Source: Phaffia rhodozyma (Eukaryota > Basidiomycota > Tremellomycetes > Cystofilobasidiales > Mrakiaceae). From it: a stretch of 64,000 bases of DNA. Position 1 is the first letter of the stretch. Every line of letters begins with the position of its first letter. This document shows, piece by piece, positions 56,936 through 64,000 of the stretch. The stretch is from positions 1,443,501-1,507,500 of the forward strand of contig JACGZH010000003.1 of assembly GCA_014706385.1 (NCBI GenBank), written 5' to 3'. The notes under the pieces are model-generated. The model made no database searches and was not told the DNA's origin. It saw only the letters and a list, made by a program, of their open reading frames with translations. The position numbers were made by a program, and so were the translations under genes.

Positions 56936-59384
56936 ATGTCCATGGCCAGTCGATCTAGAGGACGGAAATCAGTCAAGAAAGGGATAGGGTTGACCATCAT
57001 GGTCTGCGGTGCCGTTCGTTCTCCCTGATAGCGTTCCTGGTCTCCCTGCACATTGCGATGAGCCAGACAGGGAACTCATTCGCAACTGACATATCTTATT
57101 GGTAACATTATCTTTCTTGTCCTGAAACAAACACACAGTCGGGTACAGGAAGGACGACTTGTAAGCAGTGTTTGAACTTAATTGAGTCGATACTTGTATC
57201 CGAAGTGACGACGGCTTCCTTATGTGCCTGATTGAATCTCATCCTGCAACCACATTTTCAACCAGTCATCAACACACTTTGTGAAAGCGCCGTCTTGGTT
57301 TGTCGATTCTCCCGTTTCTATGGCCAGCTGTCTTGATGGAACTGACCTTGCTTTGAATCGCACGACCTCAAATGATGATCATATTCGTGCATATAGGCTC
57401 ACAAAGACATCGGACCTGCCAACGAAGCTCACCTTGAGACCAAGGTTAGACTCAAACAACACCAGATTGGTACGTCAGCCTTACATCATATGGTTCGGTC
57501 GGTCAAAAACTCAAGTCGGTCAGAGATGCATCTATTCTACTTGTCGAATTGCGCTTGTAGAGCTTGAAGAAGACGGTATAAAGATCATGTTGACCGTGGT
57601 CGATACCCCTGGATTTGGGGACAACATTGACAACCAAGACAAGTTTGTCTCTCATTCAGCTGTGGTTATATGCGCCTGAGCTTTCTTCTGAGACCTAGCT
57701 ATTTGAAACTTCGTTTGGTCTGGTTGACATAGCTTCCAAGAGATACTATCTTATCTGGAGAAACAGTTTGATGAGAGTAGGTCCGAGGTCTCTCTAAGCC
57801 TCTTGTTTTGTCTAAGTTCAGTCTCTTGCTCCTAATTGACATCGGTCTCTTTTTTTCGTTGAACCTCATTCATGAATGCCATTTAGTTTTGGCTATGGAG
57901 TCCCAAATCAAACGAAATCCAAGATTTAGAGACGATCGAGTTCATGCCTTGATCTATTTCATCGAACCTACTGGGTAAGCCTCCTCTTCTGAACGGCTTA
58001 CATCCGCGTATATGTCAAATCCAGTTGTTGGTACTAACTAGATGTTTCTTCAGTCATGCGTGAGGTCTTTCTTCCTTAGGGAACCGAACATATCATTACG
58101 TACTGATGTATATCATCTGGAACGGGCTTATGACATGTATCAGATTAAGAGAGATCGACATCGAGCTGATGAGAAAGCTTAGCTCTAGAGTTAATATCAT
58201 TCCAGGTATGTTATTGAATCCCTCGTCTCTCGAAATTAATTACCTTTAGACTGGTATTACTTGGCCTCTGCTTATCTATTTGGAAATTATCGACAGTCAT
58301 TGGTCGGGCTGATTCGCTAACTCCTTCTGAGCTGCGGGCTTTCAAAAAGCGGGTTTGTCTCTTTGTTTTCACTTCAAGGTGCTGTAATTGTCAAGTCGAG
58401 TTCAACGCTGTTTCTTGATATTGATACATGCCGAACAGTGCATGGAAGATATTGAATATTACTCTATTCCGATATACAACTTTCCCTACGATGCTGAAGA
58501 AGACGACGAATATACTGTGCAGGAGAACAGAGAGCTTCGAGTTTGTCCATCCTGCGCCCGAGTCATGACCAATATCGATTGCTCTTCTAACTCCTTGTAA
58601 CAATTTGTTCCTGGTGATGGCGCACTTCAGAAGCTCTTGCCGTTTTCTATCGTCGGGGGCGAAGAAGAGATGAGGATCGATGGAGAACTTGTTCGGGTTC
58701 GGAGATACCCTTGGGGCGTCGTAGAGTATGAGTTCCCTGTTGCAAAACATGACACAAAAGGAACTGTTTCCTGACCACTTGTTTCTTTATCCTTCCGTCC
58801 GTGGATCGTTGAATCATGGATACAACAGGATCGATAATCCAGAACATACAGACTTCTCTAGACTTAGATCGGCCTTGTTTGGATCTCATTTGAACGAACT
58901 GAAGGAGCTTTCACATGACTGGCTTTATGAAAACTACCGAACGGAGAAGCTAAGTCGAACCGCAGAGGGTGGGGATACTGGGTACGTAAATCTCTATTTA
59001 CACTTTTTGTAAGATTCTAAGAACAAAGTCATCGTTAACTCTACTTCTGTTTCCGTATCGATCTGTTTTTATCGACTTTGGTAGTGACTCATCTATGTTG
59101 CCAGAGGATATGGCTTCTCAATCCGTTCGACTCAAGGAAGAGCAGCTTCGGATTGAAGAAGAAAAGCTCCGAGAGATCGAAATCAAAGTACAGAGGGAGA
59201 TTGCTGAAAGAAGGCAAGAGCTGGTACGAATCTCATCTTTTGTTGTCTTATTTTCTGTCTGATTTCTTGGTAGAGGCTGAATCGCTTGCCTACCATCTCT
59301 TCAACGTATGTTCAATGACAGCTTGCCAAGGAGGAAAGTCTCCGGAACTTAGAGACTAGGCTCGCCGTTCATCAGGCTGCATAA
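56936..59384 (+). CDS. CDC11: Septin, Cdc11 type
   Basis: This is a GTP-binding filament protein of the septum and bud neck. It looks broken in open frames but is intact once about 14 small exons are joined. ATG 56936 gives SVKKGIGLTIMVCGA, then a 22-nt exon (57139-57160) for SGTGRTT, then FINTLCESAVL (57266-57297). Next come AHKDIGPANEAHLETKVRLK, ELEEDGIKIMLTVVDTPGFG, FQEILSYLEKQFDE, and MESQIKRNPRFRDDRVHALI with YFIEPTG. A 6-nt exon (58054-58059) then joins LREIDIELMRKLSSRVNIIP. The later blocks are VIGRADSLTPSELRAFKKR, YYSIPIYNFPYDAEEDDEYT, LLPFSIVGGEEEM, RRYPWGVVEIDNPEHTDFSR, LKELSHDWLYENYRTEKLSR and a coiled coil ending VHQAA. The P-loop GxxGTGRTT has Arg in place of Lys, as in Cdc11/AspA septins. 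The septin unique element and the C-terminal coiled coil are present. Confidence 0.88.
58054..58059 (+). other. 6-nt microexon of the septin gene
   Basis: The hexamer TCATGC lies between an intron ending TTTCTTCAG, with a TACTAAC branch site at 58032-58038, and the donor GTGAGG at 58060. Joining it to flanking exons (57974 and 58144) yields Gly-His-Ala-Leu-Arg-Glu, as expected in septins. Without it the codons for His and Ala are missing, and reading straight on gives a stop. Confidence 0.85.
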
Positions 59385-59785
59385 CTTCAGAGTGCTTGAT
59401 ACCCTTGTATTAAGAAACAACGTGTTTCCGACTTGCTTTCTCTATAATTTTCTTTGTCCTCATCTTTCTTCTCTCAATTTCTCCCTTAGTGATGCGCTTC
59501 CACGGCTTTTTGTACATCTGATCGTTTCGCGTTCTTAATTGTCCTGTAATCTAGACTGATGCATATATACTTTATGGTTGGCCTCTTATGTTTTCTAGCT
59601 CCTTATGTTTGATTCGTCCGTCTGATTTTCTGATGGTTACTTTCATGACAAGTACAGTCTGAACAAACAAATGGAAACATACATGGGAATCTTCTTCCTC
59701 GAACAAGGGAGATAGAATTCAAGAGAGTCATATTCTCTGATTGGTGCTAGTTCTAATACTGTTACTACCGTCTCGATCTGGCTAC
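59385..59785. other. Convergent spacer, septin / PRE4
   Basis: This is a 401-bp interval between two gene ends. It is T-rich on the plus strand (59400-59640), in keeping with the septin 3' UTR. No other feature was seen. Confidence 0.4.
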
Positions 59786-61740
59786 CTACTGTGTCTGAGC
59801 ACCGTACCCTCTTAGCTTCTCCGCGAACGCCCATTCGGTCTTTGCGCTCATGGTCTCCGAGATTTCCACTCCGGCCGAAGTAACGGTAGCAATTTGGAAC
59901 TGTTAATCAAAAGAGGAGGAAGAGCCCAGATCAGACGATGAGCTTGACATCATAAGAAAGATCAAGAGAACGGTTGGAAAGAGAGGTCGCACCTTGTTGA
60001 GCGATCGGGCGTCTCGGTAGTAGAGCACTTTCATACATTCAATCATCACCTGCTCGGCCTGTTCCCTCGTCAACGTGTCTTCGTTTCCTTCGACGGCTTT
60101 CCGGAGTAAGGGTTGAGCGCTGATTTAAATGAAGAAGTGAGATGTGTATAGACTTAATTCAATCAGCTGGATGTGGGGCACATTTGGAGAACGACAGGAA
60201 CACGAAGAACAACTGACATGTATGATCCATACCCGGTCGCCAAGGTGGAAGCCGTGTAAGTTGTTCCAATCAAGTCAACATATCCGAGAAAACTAGTTTA
60301 GACAATGATGGGAGCAAAGAAAGAGTGATGTTATAAGTTGAGCTGAGGAGACCAAAGCGACAGGAATTGAAGATATAAATTTAAATTTAAAAAAATGGTA
60401 AATGGTAAGGAGTGTCCAACATACCGCTCTCCGTTCTTGACACCTCCCACCAGCAATGAATTCCACAATGGATTCATCTTTGTTCGCCTGGCGTACATAT
60501 ATTTGGACAGATACGAATATACCTCCTTTGGGCCAAGATTATGTCCATCGGATGTATTAGCTTCCTCTATACTGCAAGCCAGCGATGTTTTCATTGAGCA
60601 CATCCAAAAGAGTTAAAAGGATGCAGTTTAGCACTATCCTTTTAAATGATTAATACAAAGAGTAGTAGGTCTGGACGCAAATCGTCTTGTTATTACAAGC
60701 AAAAAATGAGAAATGAAAAGACGTACACTAAGCCTTCGAGCGTCTTTTCCAAGAACTGAAAGTCACTCATATCTCCTCCAGCACCAATGACAGTATAGTC
60801 CCCAATCGGTTTAAGCCTTTCGATATCTTTGAAGCGAGCGAGGGAGCCGTACGAGGCAAGAGTGTCGGCCGCCAACATAATTCCATCCTTGTACTTGAGC
60901 GCGAGGACGGATGTTCCAGTTACTATCGGTTGCCTGCCCGTCCACGAAGTTAGCAAGGAAAGAAGAGTAAGCTGTTGAGCCTCTGAGCAGATGATTTAAG
61001 GCACAGGCTAAGGAAGAAAGAAGAACAAGAATGAAAAAGGCAAAGGAAAATGTAAGATGGGAACAGTAAGAGCCACTCTAATCCGCCTCTCAACCTGACT
61101 CCTTCTGAACTACCTGAATAGCCCTGAAAATTGGTCTTTCTGTAGAGAGAAAGCAGCAGTAGAAGAACGGAGTAGAGGGAGGGATGATATGGTATGGCTC
61201 CTTCCGATGTCAATCTCGCAACCGGCTCTCTACCACATTCAACCACCAATGTATATTTCTTGTTGCCGACACCAAGCTTCTTGCCCTAGCACCGCTCTTT
61301 CTACTTCTTAACCAAGATCTGTCTCGCTCTTTCTTGAAAGAGTGAACAAGAGAGAAGATTCGGCTAGAGGCAGAATAGAGTGGTGTTTCGGAAAGGAACA
61401 CGCTCGGCGACTCCAGATTCGATTCTCTGAAAGACTCGATATAGAACACTCGAAGAAACCAGGCAAAGGAGGCTTTGCACTAGAGCTTACGAGCGCACCG
61501 AGACACAGAGAAGAACTTCCGGCCGGAAAGAGGGAGGGCGAGAAAGATGTTATGTGCCGACAGCCAAAACAGGCTTACTTACTGGGTATGTGAAATTTCA
61601 TCCATCTGGCCGTGAGATCCTCCATCAAGACCAAACGCCTTGGCCTCCCAGTCTTGAGGTTTGTACATCGGTGCAGCGTTGAACATGTCCTGAGAGTTTT
61701 CATTACGGGGTCTGCCCCAGGAGAGAGGAAAGTGATCCAT
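59786..61740 (-). CDS. PRE4: 20S proteasome subunit beta7 (PSMB4/Pre4)
   Basis: This is a non-catalytic beta-ring subunit of the 20S proteasome core. ATG 61740 begins a propeptide, MDHFPLSWGRPRNENSQ, that continues to DEISHTQ. After an intron comes PIVTGTSVLALKYKDGIMLA, then ADTLASYGSLARFKDIERLK, IGAGGDMSDFQFLEKTLEG and KEVYSYLSKYMYARRTKMNP with LWNSLLVGGV. The last exons read FLGYVDLIGTTYTASTLATG, VLYYRDARSLNKFQIATVT and ISETMSAKTEWAFAEKLRG to the stop at 59786. ARRTKMNPLWN and YYRDARSxNxFQIATVT are diagnostic of beta7. The Thr-Gln before the intron is the expected start of the mature chain. The first intron (about 60937-61581) is about 645 nt, several times longer than the others in this window. 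A later intron carries an ATTTAAATTTAAA run (60379-60391). No Rpn4-type PACE box was found upstream. Confidence 0.95.
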
Positions 61741-62491
61741 GATGGGCGAGTATATGAGAGTGTGGGTGTGGGTGTTGGCGTTGATGATGAGATGGACGAA
61801 CGATCTGTCTGCGTGGAGGGATCAGAGCGAGGGGGAGGCGACCTTAGGTAGAACTACCTAAGTCTGATAAAAGCACGTGAATCCATGCACATGCCGTAAC
61901 CAGTGGTGACCAATGTTTTTACCCCTTGCCCCTGATTTCCTTTTCCGTTCCTGACCAGGCACGAGTACCGCCCTTGTTCCTTCAACCCTGTCGGTCTCGT
62001 TCGCCTTCTAACCTTCATTCCATCTCCCTTCTTCGCTTGTTCCCTGTCTCGCTCGGTTGAGTTAGCTTCATTCTCTGGAACGAGAATAGAATTGGTAGGT
62101 TCCATCTAGTAGAATCCTCTGCTTAACTTTCTCGTCCGGATGTCTGGCTGAACATTGCTGAGAATCCTCTGTCGCGTCCATCCTCCAAACATCCCGTTTT
62201 AGGTCTTGACCGTCTGGCTGTCCGAATGATATAGCATCCTCCTCATACTTTCTTTTGTCAACTTTCTTTTCGGTTAAAAAGTGAGACGAGAGCATATCTC
62301 TCGACTCTCATCGTTATTCAACTTAACAAAGGTATGTTCAACCTTGGTATCGTCTGAAGATACTTCAATAGGCATGCTTTTTCTTTCTCTTCTCATTGCC
62401 TTCTCATCAAACCATCAACATTCCCTCAATGTCTACGTTGACGGACCGGCTGAAACAGACTTCTGTTCTTGTCTATCTGGGTTGACCAGAC
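61741..62491. promoter_or_regulatory. Divergent promoter, PRE4 / unknown Ser-Pro-rich gene
   Basis: This is a 751-bp head-to-head region. A GCACGTGA element lies at about 61872-61879. On the PRE4 side a GTGTGGGTGTGGGTGTTGGC tract (61760-61780) precedes the start. On the other side there are pyrimidine-rich runs and possibly a 5' UTR intron beginning AAAGGTATGTTC near 62328. Confidence 0.4.
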
Positions 62492-64000
62492 ATGTTTCCT
62501 GCAACAACAACTCGGCTTCATCACAATAACTCACCAACAAAGTCACCCAAGACCACTCCTCCTCCTAGCAAACGATTTGAGGCCGTTGTCATCGCATCCT
62601 CCCGTTCCCTCCCTTCCTCGTCGCCCCCTTCGTCTTTCCGAACCCCCTCGCTTCCCGTTTCTCAACCTTCTCGCCAGGGACAGCGCGCCTCGCCTCCGAA
62701 TCAAACCAACTCATCTCGACACCCATCTCCTCTCAGCCAAGACGACTCGTCTATACTCGGCAACACACCGGTCAAGACGGCTCTTGATCAGAGCGGCGCC
62801 CCTCGGTCGCTGCAGAATGCTCTTCCTGGAGCTCCCTCGCTGATGAATCCTAGAATATTTCCAGCAGGCGCGCAGTCTTCGCTGATCGACGACTCCGTCT
62901 CCTCAGATGGATCTAGCTTTAGAGATGAAGAGTACGATGGATCTGATGTTAGCGGAGACGAAGACGATAGGGTTGAGAATACGGAGGATGACAAAAGACT
63001 GGATAGTCAGATCGGAAAGCTAGTCGTGCCTCCACCTTTGATGTCTCCTCCTGCATCCCACTATCCCTCAACTACTCCAGCTTTTCCTCACCCAACATCT
63101 CAACCATTCGCCCAGCCGTCGCTCTATTCCCCTTCCCTTGATTCCCCTCAACGTTTGAAACCCACTGAGAGGATGTCCACTAGTCAACTGCCCCCGCTGT
63201 CTATTGGGTTTGGCTCTTCTCACAATCGCCCTCTTCCTTCGAGACCGGATCAAGAGAACGGCCCAACATTCAATTATACGTTGTCGCCTATATCTCACGC
63301 TCTTACTGAGGTCTCTGGTTTACCGCTGCATCAACCATCGGCTCAGCCTGCACACATAGATGGTCAATATATCGCATCAAAGAATGAGTTTGCACCGCTG
63401 ACAGTTGCCTCTATCCCCCAGTCACTGTCTTCGGACATGAACTTTTTGACCTTTGATGCCCATGGAAACGGCATAAAACATGGCGATGAAAATGGAGAAG
63501 GGGAGGAAAATTCTAAATTGTCTGATGGTTTTGTTCTGCCCGGATCTTTTCTAAGTGTAGTCACGGAACCATGGTTCCTTCGCGCATTTCTACCCAGTCT
63601 TAACATCCGATCGATGGTCAGCCTGTGGGATGCTCTAGAGGATAGCACGAGAGCTCAGCTCGACCAAACCCCTGAAGCTAGAGAGGAGATCAGAGTCTGG
63701 GGCCTTGGATGGGCAGGCTATATCAGAGGAGCTCTGACTGAGGTTGAACAGAGGGATGGGTGGGATGGAGTGGGAAATGGAATCATTGTAGATTTTTGTA
63801 AGTTTACTGCTAGTTCTGGTGTCAGATTGAAGTCGTTTATATATGTATATACTAAATGGCTTGTATGGCTTGACTGGCTTGGCTTGGCTCGACACACGTA
63901 GTGTCCACGCTCCTTCTCCCTCCCAACACCCAGCTATCTCCTCGTCAAGTGTTTTGCACATCACTCGTCACCCTCCTTCTTCGTGCATCGCATGCCTGCC
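62492..64000 (+). CDS. Ser/Pro-rich protein of unknown function, cut by the right edge
   Basis: I do not recognise this protein. The open frame from ATG 62492 has a long low-complexity Ser/Pro/Gln-rich N-terminal part with an acidic patch (DEEYDGSDVSGDEDDRVENT). After that comes a more ordered section: FLRAFLPSLNIRSMVSLWDA, then LDQTPEAREEIRVWGLGWAG and YIRGALTEVEQRDGWDG. A phase-1 intron (about 63797-63899, acceptor CACGTAG) leads to LSTLLLPPNTQLSPRQVFCT, after which the window ends. The ordered section looks like a helical module with an armadillo- or F-box-adjacent feel, but no motif is decisive. The stop codon lies outside the window. An upstream non-coding exon is possible. Confidence 0.6.

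Noticed and set aside
56936..59384. Septin gene first looked like a frameshifted pseudogene because its motifs lie in many short frames
   Set aside because: All joins, including a 6-nt and a 22-nt exon, restore one continuous septin with canonical splice sites.
1..64000. Search for transposons, CRISPR arrays, rRNA genes, viral remnants and biosynthetic clusters
   Set aside because: No transposase, reverse transcriptase, terminal repeats, regular spacer arrays, rRNA stretches or clustered biosynthetic enzymes were seen.

Overview
This window looks like a chromosomal segment of a basidiomycete, most likely a yeast of the Tremellomycetes. A Cystofilobasidiales yeast of the Phaffia/Xanthophyllomyces type would fit, but that placement is inference. 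The reasons are near-balanced base composition, densely packed genes broken by many short introns (about 50-120 bp, GT...AG, some with TACTAAC-like branch sites), very small exons, and products of clear fungal or basidiomycete type (fungalysin, velvet factor, Mid1, Mep-type ammonium transporter, Cdc11-type septin). I found no transposon, CRISPR array, rRNA, convincing tRNA, virus or biosynthetic cluster. CDS spans below run from start to stop codon and include introns. Products were recognised by reading spliced exons.

Layout. 1-1057: no confident gene. 1058-6466 (-): MID1 calcium-channel subunit and a secreted M36 fungalysin. 6826-13396 (+): mitochondrial elongation factor G (MEF1) and an EED/ESC-like WD40 protein. 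13691-16990 (-): a tautomerase and a Gre2-like NADPH reductase, the latter divergent from a YCII-domain protein (17294-18103, +). 18226-22030 (-): a bromodomain protein, divergent from an R3H-SUZ RNA-binding protein (23189-27092, +). 28042-32270 (-): a velvet-domain regulator and a mitochondrial TPR protein, the latter divergent from TIM23 (32590-33843, +). 34545-35869 (-): DPB4, divergent from a peroxisomal ANT1/PMP47-type carrier (36158-38046, +), which is followed by an Ap4A phosphorylase (38384-40084, +). 40768-44273 (-): two paralogous single-pass membrane proteins of an unrecognised family. 45413-48689 (-): an ammonium transporter. 49666-53483 (-): TAF5, divergent from an SLD3 replication-initiation factor (53821-56557, +). 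56936-59384 (+): a Cdc11-type septin. 59786-61740 (-): proteasome subunit beta7 (PRE4), divergent from a serine/proline-rich protein of unknown function (62492 to beyond the right edge, +).

Most genes are housekeeping, and I see no operon-like functional cluster. There are some thematic pairs: two mitochondrial proteins share the TIM23/TPR bidirectional promoter, two chromatin genes (EED-like, bromodomain) lie within 12 kb, and two replication genes (DPB4, SLD3) lie 18 kb apart.

The least described item is the tandem pair at 40768-44273. Its members share an N-terminal ELKRQQ motif, a glycine-rich membrane segment followed by an arginine block, a PLQ-x-N motif, and three introns of identical phase. 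Other points of interest are a 6-nt microexon in the septin, a Glu in place of the first twin-His residue of the ammonium transporter, a Tyr in place of the signature His of the R3H domain, a PRC2-type EED homologue, an intronic octanucleotide microsatellite, and a 22-nt G tract inside an intron.
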